From assembly GCA_028274465.1 (NCBI GenBank), contig JAHHQI010000238.1, positions 1-64,000 on the forward strand: 64,000 nt of DNA. Reading direction: 5' to 3'. Shown one piece after another: positions 55,227 through 64,000 of the stretch. Below the pieces are notes generated by a model. It saw only the letters and a program-made list of their open reading frames with translations, was not told the origin of the DNA and did no database searches. The position numbers and the translations under genes are program-made. Position 1 is the first letter of the stretch. Every line of letters begins with the position of its first letter. This DNA is from Plantago ovata (taxonomy: Eukaryota > Streptophyta > Magnoliopsida > Lamiales > Plantaginaceae).

Positions 55227-58200
55227 ATGGGTGAAATGTTGATTGAAGCTACGGTCCAGATCCTGATTGAGAAGCTGCTTGCACTTGCTACTGATGAGAT
55301 TGGCCTTATATTGGGTGTCAAGGATGATCTGAAAAAGCTCAAAAAATCACTAGCCATGGTTCGGGCTGTCTTGAACGATGCTGCTACTCGGCAAGTCAAC
55401 GAGGAATCTGTGAAGTTGTGGCTAAAGGATCTCGTAGACATGACCTATGAAGCTGACAACTTGCTTGATGAGTTTCAGTACGAAACTCATCGCCGTAAGG
55501 TGGAGATCAACAACCAGATGAAGCGGAAGGTATGCTTCTCATTCTGTTTCACAAATCCTCTGTGCTTCCGTTCAAAAATGAGTCATGCTATAAGGAATTT
55601 GAATGCTGAGTTAAAGAGCCTTTATGAACAGGCCAACACACTTGGCCTTCAAACTAGAATTTTGAATTCCCCTTATATTAATCATGTTACCGAGGAGACC
55701 ACTCCTGTTAATGGTGAAGAAGTGGTTGGTAGAGAAAATCATGCTTCTAAAATATTAGCCATGGTGGTTAAATCGAGTGATGAACTAGCTGGTGTCTCTT
55801 TCCTACCCATCATTGGTATGGGTGGATTGGGGAAGACCACGTTGGCTCGTTTAATCTTCAATGACGCAAAGGCCATCAAACATTTTGATGAGAGAATATG
55901 GGTTTGTGTGTCCACTAATTTTGACACCAAAACCCTTTTCATCCAAACGCTTGGGTCATTGGGAAAAAGTATTGGTCAACAAGACAGCTTGGCAACGATC
56001 ACCCAAAAGCTCCAAAGCTTGTTGAGTGATAAAAGGTACTTGCTCATTCTCGACGACTTGTGGCATGAAGAACGTCGTGATTGGGAAGGTTTTAAGAAGA
56101 CTCTTCTTGGGTTCAGCTCAAGAAAGGGAAATTTTATTATCACAACTACTCGTCTTGAAACTGTTGCGTCCATGGTAAACCCAGAATCAGTTTATCGGTT
56201 AGATAAGCTATCTGACCATGATTGTTGGTCTCTGATTAAGAGAAAAGCTTTTCCTACAAGAGAAGTTCCAAGAGAATTTGAGACCATCGGATATGAGATT
56301 GCTCGGAAGTGTAAAGGTTTACCACTGGCAGCAAACCTTATAGGTGCGTCTTTGCAAGGGAAGGAGATAGATGATTGGACGTCAGTTCTACAACATGAGC
56401 TTTCCGATTCAGAACCTGGTGTGCAACAAATATTGAAGGTCAGCTACGATCGTTTGCCATATCTTTATAGAAAATGCTTTGCATATTGTGCCATTTTTTG
56501 CAAGGATGCCGAACTAGGGAAAGAGCGACTAATCCAACTTTGGATTGCGGAAGGGTTCCTTTCAGAAAGTGATAAGATGGATATGGAGAGTGTGGGCAGC
56601 AATGTCTACGATACTTTGCTGAAGAGTTCTTTCCTGCAAGAGGTTGTGCGTGATGAGTATGGCAACATTGAGCACTGTAAGATGCATGATCTTGTGCACG
56701 ACCTGGCAATTGTTGTTTCAAAAGATGATTGCTTTCATGATGAGAATGGTGGGTCGGTGCATTCCCATATCAAATATCTTGTTGTAAAATCACTTCGAGA
56801 AGAAGAGTCCCACAAGATCATGAAGGAGAATGCAATTTATTTGCGTACTTTGTGTTTGGGAAGCTCTCTAGCTGATGATCTATTCAGAGATCTCAAAAGG
56901 TTGCGTGTTCTAAATCTGAGTGGATCAGGAATTCAAGAATTGAGCATCTCGGTTGGAGGGCTGATACATCTGCGGTTGCTTGACGTTTCTGGGACAAAGC
57001 TTTCCACTTTACCAGATTCTATTTGTAAGCTTTACAACTTGCAGACTCTAAACATCTATTGGTGTGACGAGATTACAAGATTTCCCGACAATGTGCATCG
57101 CTTATTGAATATGAGGCATTTCGTGTTTGTTGATGATGCTGAAATTGAGACACCATCTCATATTGGAAAGTTGACTTGTCTTCGCACGTTACCTGTTTTT
57201 AGTGTGGGGTTGGAGGAAGGTCGTCGAATTGAAGAGTTGGGACCTTTGGAGAATCTAAAAGGTGTAGTTGTCATAAGGGGACTTGAGAATGTTAAAGACA
57301 AGGAAGAAGCTACAAGATCATGTTTAAGCCGAAAACCAAACATACAACAACTTTGTTTGGAGTGGGCAGAAGATGCTGCTAGCGACAGTGAAAGGGAAGT
57401 TGATGGTGAAGGAAACAATCACGAAGGAGTTCTGGAAGGTCTTGAACCTCATCGGAATATAAAGAGCTTACGAATAAAAAAATTCAGGGGAGATAAGTTT
57501 CCAGCGTGGGCCGCTAACATGAAGATTAGCGGTGGGAGGAGCCTAGACAAACTGGTCAGAATAGAGGTGAGGGATTGTTTGAAATGTGAAGAAATTCCCA
57601 CGATGGGTCATCTACCATTCCTCAAGGTGTTGATGCTGGCGGGGCTGAGAAATGTGAAATCAATTGGTCCTTCATTTTACAATCATCATCATGATTGTGA
57701 AAACAGGGGCAAGAGTAGCACAAGTTCCCAACCATTCCGGGCACTTGAAAAATTCACTATGGATAGCATGCCCAATTTGGTTGAGTGGGTTGCACCAACT
57801 GCGGAGGTTTCAACTTCTAAAGTCATTGGTTTTCCTCAACTGAAATTCTTAACTATCAACTCCACTCCAAAATTGAAGGCCATACCAAGTCATGATCTTG
57901 GGTCTCTTGAAAGACTGGGTTTAAAAGGAATAGAGGAAAGCAGGTTGATTGTTAACATGGCATGCAATAACAATTTAATCTCTTTGAGGAAACTGTGGAT
58001 TTCCAGTTGCAAAATAAGTAATGAATGGGTTAGCAAGCTAATTCAATCTAGTCAACACCACCTTCAGGAATTGATTATCTGGGATTGCAATGAGTTGAGT
58101 CGTCTGGAATTTCCGTATGAAGAAAACGATGATGATGGCCACCACAGCAGAATAATCCTACCGTCTCTCAAGGTTTTATGGATATTTGACTGCACTCGCC

Positions 58201-58676
58201 TGGAGTCAATTGGATTTAGAAGCGGAAAGTGCCGACCCATCCCTTCTCTCCGGGATTTGAGTATTTGGAACTGCCCTAATTTGGCCTCTGTTGCATTCGA
58301 AACTCCCAACCTTTCATCATTAAGTATTAAGGGATGCAAAATAAGTAATGATGGGGTTAGCAAGCTAATTCAATCTAGTCAACACCACCTCCAGAAATTG
58401 TTTATCCATGATTGCAATGAGTTGACTCATTTGGAATTTCCTGATGATGATGATGATGGCCAAAGCAGAATCCTACCGTCTCTCAAGAAATTATTGATAA
58501 ATGAATGCCCTAATTTGGAGTCAATTGGATTTAGAAGCGGAAAGTGCCGACCCATCCCTTCTCTCCGGGAATTGATTGTTGAGGGCTGCCCTAATTTGGC
58601 CTCTGTTGCATTCGAAACTCCCAACCTTTCAAGTCAATCGATTGAAGATTGTCCAAAATGGGAAAGAAGACAGTGA
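55227..58676 (+). CDS. CC-NB-LRR disease-resistance protein, RGA2-like, intact (1149 aa)
   Basis: Single exon, ATG at 55227 to TGA at 58674-58676, no break. Domains: Rx-N coiled coil, residues 1-135, with EADNLLDEFQYE (about 75-86, the EDVID-type position); NB-ARC about 170-490 with P-loop GMGGLGKTTLARL (about 196-208), RNBS-A WVCVSTNFD, kinase-2 YLLILDDLWHE (about 271-281, the W typical of CC-type), RNBS-B NFIITTTR (about 302), GLPLAA (about 364), RNBS-D CFAYCAIF, MHD in KMHDLVHDLA (about 485); LRRs about 540-1140. The C-terminus carries two copies of a module of about 110 residues (about 909-1030 and 1033-1138) with acidic loops. It acts in the cytosol as an ATP/ADP switch that detects pathogen effectors. 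The ligand is unknown. All known motifs are present, so it is probably functional, unlike its neighbours. Confidence 0.95.
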   Translation: MGEMLIEATVQILIEKLLALATDEIGLILGVKDDLKKLKKSLAMVRAVLNDAATRQVNEESVKLWLKDLVDMTYEADNLLDEFQYETHRRKVEINNQMKRKVCFSFCFTNPLCFRSKMSHAIRNLNAELKSLYEQANTLGLQTRILNSPYINHVTEETTPVNGEEVVGRENHASKILAMVVKSSDELAGVSFLPIIGMGGLGKTTLARLIFNDAKAIKHFDERIWVCVSTNFDTKTLFIQTLGSLGKSIGQQDSLATITQKLQSLLSDKRYLLILDDLWHEERRDWEGFKKTLLGFSSRKGNFIITTTRLETVASMVNPESVYRLDKLSDHDCWSLIKRKAFPTREVPREFETIGYEIARKCKGLPLAANLIGASLQGKEIDDWTSVLQHELSDSEPGVQQILKVSYDRLPYLYRKCFAYCAIFCKDAELGKERLIQLWIAEGFLSESDKMDMESVGSNVYDTLLKSSFLQEVVRDEYGNIEHCKMHDLVHDLAIVVSKDDCFHDENGGSVHSHIKYLVVKSLREEESHKIMKENAIYLRTLCLGSSLADDLFRDLKRLRVLNLSGSGIQELSISVGGLIHLRLLDVSGTKLSTLPDSICKLYNLQTLNIYWCDEITRFPDNVHRLLNMRHFVFVDDAEIETPSHIGKLTCLRTLPVFSVGLEEGRRIEELGPLENLKGVVVIRGLENVKDKEEATRSCLSRKPNIQQLCLEWAEDAASDSEREVDGEGNNHEGVLEGLEPHRNIKSLRIKKFRGDKFPAWAANMKISGGRSLDKLVRIEVRDCLKCEEIPTMGHLPFLKVLMLAGLRNVKSIGPSFYNHHHDCENRGKSSTSSQPFRALEKFTMDSMPNLVEWVAPTAEVSTSKVIGFPQLKFLTINSTPKLKAIPSHDLGSLERLGLKGIEESRLIVNMACNNNLISLRKLWISSCKISNEWVSKLIQSSQHHLQELIIWDCNELSRLEFPYEENDDDGHHSRIILPSLKVLWIFDCTRLESIGFRSGKCRPIPSLRDLSIWNCPNLASVAFETPNLSSLSIKGCKISNDGVSKLIQSSQHHLQKLFIHDCNELTHLEFPDDDDDGQSRILPSLKKLLINECPNLESIGFRSGKCRPIPSLRELIVEGCPNLASVAFETPNLSSQSIEDCPKWERRQ

Positions 58677-58726
58677 TGAGTATTCAAGTCAATTGATCAA
58701 ACGAATTTGAATTTGACTGAGAAATT

Positions 58727-59800
58727 ACAGAATGGGTGATAGTAAACATCTCCAGCAAGGAACAGCTGGAATTGCTAGGTAACGATTATTTTTCTCCTGA
58801 TCTATAAATTATTATTTGATCTATGAATTATTATTTGCTCCTGTTTTGAGCAACTTCCGGCTATATGATGTGCACAGGTTAAGGGAGCTGAAAGGTCGGT
58901 CATATGGAACGTGACGTGAGGCTAGCTGGTCTTCATCGATTCAGAAACCATACATACACGGACACGGTATACTACTACTCATTAAGCTATGTCTTATTCT
59001 TGGGTGAATTATTGTACCTATATGTTGGATTATTGAATGATGGTGAAAAATTATCTTCAGTTTGAAAGTTGTAAAAATTATTGGATTTCAAAAGCATTGA
59101 TAATCAGAGATAGTGCATATATATTTGAGTTATATTTCACTGGAGGGATGGGAATGGCAGTGGCTCTCCATTCCAAGATGATTTTCCATGCATTAAGATT
59201 TTGGGCTTATTATGCTAATTAAGAGGTAAATTGGTTCCTTTCTCCGACATGTCTCAACCTTTGCTTTTAAATTTATTTGAAACTTTTATATACAATTTGC
59301 ATAATGTTTTCTTCTTCTCCACCCCCCCCCCCCCAGGGTAATACACTCTTCACATGTTCGTGGGTGGTCATATGCTGAGTGTCCTGGTTTGTTGTTAATA
59401 GCATCATCTATTTGTTGACCCACTGGTTAGCATTCTTGTCATAACTTTCCCTATAATTTGTTTTCAAGTAGTTGTTGATCTTTAGACTTCATTTTTGGAG
59501 CAGGTGACTACTCTGATTGCGGTTGGGCTGGTCACATTGTTTGGTTCTACAACTGTACAACATCATTACTGGAGTAGTATGTTGTTTTGTAGACTTGTAG
59601 TTTATGATACTTTTATGACTGCATTTGTGAGGATGGAAAAGAGTCGGTTCAGTAATATTTGTATTTTGATTTTTTAGGTAATGACAGATTCAACGTAAAT
59701 CGGATGCAGAGTTTACAAGCATGAGAGATCGAGACTGGACCCGTTTCTTCTCAAGGCCTAATACTGATGACATTGATGATGGGTATGTTATGTATTTCTT
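58727..59800 (+). pseudogene. Unidentified small-membrane-protein gene, exon remnants A to E (behind intact NLR)
   Basis: Piece A (about 58731-58779) starts MGDSKHLQQGTAGIA and ends at TAG/GTAACG. B (about 58878-58960) follows a CACAG acceptor and encodes RLRELKG. D (59505-59578) encodes VTTLIAVGLVTLFGSTTVQ. E (59679-59782) encodes SDAEFTSMRDRDW and RFFSRPNTDDIDDG, ending at GATGG/GTATGT. Read as exons, these form the start and middle of the same gene whose end (F, G, H) is preserved behind other NLR copies. E is unusually clean here. The family is not recognised, and the gene is incomplete in this copy. Confidence 0.45.
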
Positions 59801-59884
59801 TGTTGTTAAATCATTAATATTAAAATTGTTCCTCTCCTGAAGAATCATGTTTTGAGTGGGAACTTTGGGTTCAACAGGAGATAA

Positions 59885-61543
59885 TATGTTTGCGGGAAAG
59901 AAACAGGGGTCCATAGGTGGAAATTTCAAACCTCAACCTACATGGAGCAAATTTCCCAGTTTTCATTTGGAAGCTAATGAAATAACAAATTTGCTGCATT
60001 GATGAATCCCCAAATAGAATGTTCCTGTTTTCTGATCCCCAATCGAAGAAGATTTCTACTCGGAAACTATGGAAGCTTGATTCATATTCGAATTATTAGT
60101 GAGTGCTTCTTTATATTATATTAGCAGCATCTTTAAGTAATTATTGAAACGCTCTTGTACTTGAAATTTATTTATATTAGCAGCTGTTTGATGGAATGTC
60201 GAAATTTGCATTTTACTTCTGTTTTTAATTGAATGCTACTGCATTTTATGAATTGTTCCAAGTATCCAGTTTCACTGTTGCTTAATTAGCTCGAATTGTA
60301 CTATTATTGTTAGACTAAATGTTACATGGTACAGTACCAATTAAACCAAGGATCCAGTTTATAGTTACTGTCTATGTTAAACAAAAGGTCAATTATGTAC
60401 ACAAGTTGTGACTTTATTGGTTTACCCTCATTGTAGTAGGATGAAGGTAAATTTCAAGTTCAGTCTAGTTTTCAGTATGTGTGATTGGAATCATCTGCAT
60501 TTTATTAAATGTTTTATTGCTTGTGAAAGTAGGCAGCAGATGAAGTTTGGCTATAGCTTGTTGACACATAACAAATGTATATATATACAGGATACAATCA
60601 CTGCTTAGATATGAGAATTCAGTTTGATGTGTTGTGGTTTTAGATACTTTCCATGGCAGTCTGTTGTGTTGTATCTAGTTAATGATATGATACTTTTGTT
60701 TTTTAGGTAATAACAGAGTCAACGTAAATGCAGATTCACACTTTACATGCATGAGAGATCGAGACTGGAGCATCGTTGCATCTGATCAAGGCCTAATACT
60801 TATGCCATTGATGATGGGTATGTTCCTTTTGTTTTTTAATTTTTTTGTTGGGGAACAAAAGATAGCTTTTATTCCAGTAGACAATTAAGTACAGTCCACT
60901 CAAAACAAACAGTCTCTATTTCAGAGACAACACACAACTCACAACTGAATTAGCAGAGAATCAAAATTAGCAGACTGTTACAGAAGTTCACCAGTTTCTT
61001 ATCATTTGAGCATCGAGGAATAGACTTCCTAATTAACCTCCCTCAAAACTGCTTCAAATATTTTTGTTTGTCTTGAAAATATGCATGTTCCTTTCAGTCC
61101 AAATGCCATACACAAACTCTGAAATGAGCACACATTCAGAACCCATTGATTTGGTTTCTTCCCCTTCACCATCATCCACATCATTACTTGCTAATCACAT
61201 GCCACTTTTAATGTAACTGATACTCGTATTCCATAACATTTTCATTTCGAGTCCAATATCAACTTATTCTTGAATGAAACTAAAATCAAGCATAATAAAT
61301 TGTTCTTGTACACTTAGCATGAAGTTGTAAGTGTCTTGGTTATTTGAGTGAGAGTGCTTCTCTTCTTTCGGTTTATGCATAATGCATCTTCTCAAGTTAT
61401 TTAAACGGTCTTGTACTTGAAACTGTAAAAGTCTCAAACAATACAGAGTTAAGAAATTGGCAAAAATCTTTTCGTTTTGCATCGGATTAATCAAGTTACG
61501 AAGAAGAAACAGGGCAAGTTGCTTTCCATGGCATGCTTGTCTT
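59885..61543. repeat. Segmental duplication A (partner 13475-15150)
   Basis: About 1.66 kb nearly identical to 13475-15150, including a second piece E (60708-60820) and a LINE 3' fragment. It ends at the phrase GGCATGCTTGTCTTG. Confidence 0.85.
60835..61165 (-). mobile_element. LINE 3'-end fragment (copy in duplication A)
   Basis: Same LINE tail as 14440-14800, with the A-rich end at the low-coordinate side. Confidence 0.6.
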
Positions 61544-64000
61544 GCACAACTGGTGTTAACAGGAGAGTGAAGCCTTGACTCTGGTCATGAACCCGTGCAA
61601 TGAAACTGGTATAATCACATATGCAACTTGTGACCAGAAACATACATTAGCATAGGAATTATTCGTCTCCAAGATAGTATTTTTCTTGTCCAATGGAAGC
61701 CTTTTAATTGTTGTTTATCTTATTATTAGTAACTCTAAACCATATATTTATACCTCGATACTGACATATGACGAGAGTATGATAGATGAAGCTTACATTA
61801 GGCACCATCATATATGCAATGACCCCTGATCCGCCTTAATTTCAAAGCATGGGTGTGTACAATCACTTTGGATGGATACTCACGAAATTTTATACTCCCA
61901 TAAATAGTACATTCAAAATAGTTTCCCTGCAATTTATGAATTTCTGTGATGTAACTATGTAAGGACCAAGGATTGTGTGACTTCTTTTTTATGACTTTTT
62001 ACTTTGTTTTGGATACATTTTAATTTTTTAATTTATCTATAATATGGTTGAGTTCTCTTAGATATTGGGCTTATAATATGCTTGCTTGGTGTAGGTGCAT
62101 CCATATGGAGGTTGATTATCTTTGGAGTCCCTGACTGTATGATTGTAGTGTTCTTTTGTTACGTGGTGTGAAATTTGGAGGTTGTATTGTTGTTTCATGG
62201 TTGTGTAGATAAAAATAATAACAATCAATCGCGTCATTCGGGTCAAGGAAGGGTTGTGCATGAAGAAGACTTGTTTACTCATGTTGCTGAGCAAGTACCT
62301 GACTTGGCCTTTTCACATCTTCCATACATAAGGTTTTTTTTTTTTTTTTTACACTTTACATAATTTGTGCATTTACATTTTCGCTCTTGATACATCCAAC
62401 TCTTTTATTTCCTTAATTTAAGTTTGATTGAACAACTATCCAATCCTTCAGCTTCATTGAGGGATCTCTTTAGCAATTAATAGTCAGTTAGTTATAGGAC
62501 TTAATTCCTCCATGCCTGTGGAAAAAGAAGTAACATGTTCAGTTGCAACTTTATATATGGAACTACGGAAACTAAATATTGTTCCAAATACTCATCTTAG
62601 TCATCATGGAGTATATTCATTTATTCTCTTGTAGTTTATGTTCAACCACACTTTGTTGCTCAAATTTTCTCCAGAATCTGAAACTCGGCGATCAATGATA
62701 AAATTTGAGTTGACTTGTTTATCGGCAGATTAAACTTGCTCCATGATTAGTTTTACACGTCACATTCCTGGAATAATTTCTCTTTATTTGGGAGACTTAT
62801 ATAGTCGATAGATAAAGTTATACAACGTGAATGAACTCTTTATTAATACGAACAAGATGACTTCACATGATAATTAGAAGTTAGAACTTTCACTCCATTT
62901 GTTACAGGAAAGGCAAAAAAAAAAAAAATAATAAAAATAAAAAATTACTTCATTTATGTTATTTCCATACTATAGTTCTTGTTGTTTTTTGGAACTTATT
63001 CTTTTTGTTTGAGAGGAAATTTGCTTTGACTGAGTAGGGAATGAATGAAAACAGAATTCTGGTATGTTTATTCTTTATGAAAAAAAATGTTTTTTTTTTC
63101 TGTGAGTGAGAGAGCTATTAAAGCTCAATTAAGGACTTGTCATTTATAAATTTCTTCTCCCATGTCCATAGGTTGTCACTGCCAATGATAAAGGTCTATG
63201 CCTTTCATCCCTCATCTTTTGGAGCTTCCTCTCAGTTTGTATTGTGCTTAGGTGTTTCACTCACTTAAGCAGGCAGAACAAACAGTTCCTGTTGGACAAC
63301 TCCTTCAGACACAAGAGGTATATATTGTTCATTTCCATTCACTGATTGTTTTAGAATAACTTGTTCTATTTGTCTAAATTTACTAATTTTGGTTTGGGAG
63401 TTTGTGTATTTTTATAATTTAGTGTTTCTTCAAAGTCCAGATGATTTGTATATATCTGGTGGCTTGTAGTTTAACATTAAAAATCATCAAATATAATGCT
63501 ATACATTTTTCACTTATGTTGGGTGACAGAGTAATTCTATTTATTAATGTTACAGTTCTGTTTTTGATGCTATAAAGTCAGAAACGCGTGCAATCCTGTC
63601 AAAATATGAAGAAATTTTTTTTTCTCTCTTATTAGCTTGTTTTCCAGATCTTCGACTAGATAATAAAATAGGACTCAGTGTGTCTACATGAGGAGTGTTA
63701 TTGCACTATTGTTTATCATTCCACTGGGATTCTCCTCACTGGTTGCCTGATTTAACAGTTATTGGGATGTATGTTGAGATTAGAGTCGGCGACTTCATTA
63801 TCTGCAGTCTGCACCATGCTACTGGAAATGAGTAACATGAGCTGAACCAAATAAATTATTGATTGCTTGGATTTTGAAGTTGCAACTTTTATTCTTATTC
63901 AGGTGGAAGAAAGACAATTTTTACCTGCAGTGCATGGCTACATAGATTGAATTTAACATAAAATACATGGGAGAGAGAATGTGGTTGATTATTGCATTTG
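61544..64000 (+). other. Unique region with unidentified exon-like pieces
   Basis: No transposon or NLR match. Three pieces look like exons on the + strand: about 62205-62332 (VVHEEDLFTHVAEQVPDLAF, ending at ATAAG/GTTTTT), about 63267-63318 (AEQTVPVGQLLQTQE, between CAG and GTATAT) and about 63904-63947 (VEERQFLPAVHGYID then a stop, after a CAG). A fourth, about 63556-63620, encodes SVFDAIKSETRAILSKYEE. They may be exons, or remnants, of one host gene that I do not recognise. The rest is AT-rich and shows nothing. Confidence 0.3.

Overview
This is plant nuclear DNA, almost certainly a eudicot and perhaps an asterid such as Lamiales (a weak guess from overall flavour). It is AT-rich and gene-poor, with introns, plant transposon families and a cluster of CC-NB-LRR (CNL, RGA2-like) disease-resistance genes. 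The window is one stretch of an NLR cluster that tandem duplication has expanded and transposons have broken up.

The NLR backbone runs on the + strand. It holds an LRR remnant at 1-600, a CC/NB fragment at 12534-13318, a broken full-length copy at 15326-19426, another at 39982-43114, an orphan LRR piece at 43780-44030, a 5' stub at 46743-46898, and one apparently intact single-exon gene of 1149 codons at 55227-58676. Behind most copies lie pieces of a second, unidentified multi-exon gene (a putative small membrane protein) that seems to have been duplicated together with the NLRs.

Region by region: 1193-3847 is a fossil Copia-like gag plus LTR element carrying a TRIM; a close second copy lies at 21310-23357. 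From 3848 to about 12140 lies a Helitron on the - strand, with a spliced RPA1-like gene and part of the Rep/helicase gene. One helicase intron contains an AAT microsatellite and about 2.8 kb of GC-richer DNA that looks like plant mitochondrial sequence. A 14.4-kb Mutator-like element (MULE) occupies 23570-37968, bounded by perfect 9-bp target duplications. It carries a + strand Ulp1-like protease gene (degenerate), a - strand FAR1-type transposase gene, two families of long tandem repeats, and a small intact spliced gene of unknown function on the opposite strand inside a transposase intron.

From 46985 to 53157 lies a LINE split by a 4.5-kb non-autonomous PIF/Harbinger-like element (47604-52096, TTA target duplication). 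That element carries pieces of host genes: an actin-depolymerizing-factor exon and three exons of a GARP/G2-like transcription factor. A TIR element (53157-54236) and a Stowaway-type hairpin MITE (54556-54819) follow, just upstream of the intact NLR. The last 2.5 kb contain only short exon-like pieces that I could not identify.

No rRNA, tRNA, CRISPR array or bacterial-type operon was seen. Exon boundaries were read by eye from splice signals and reading-frame continuity. Family names rest on recognised motifs, not on searches.
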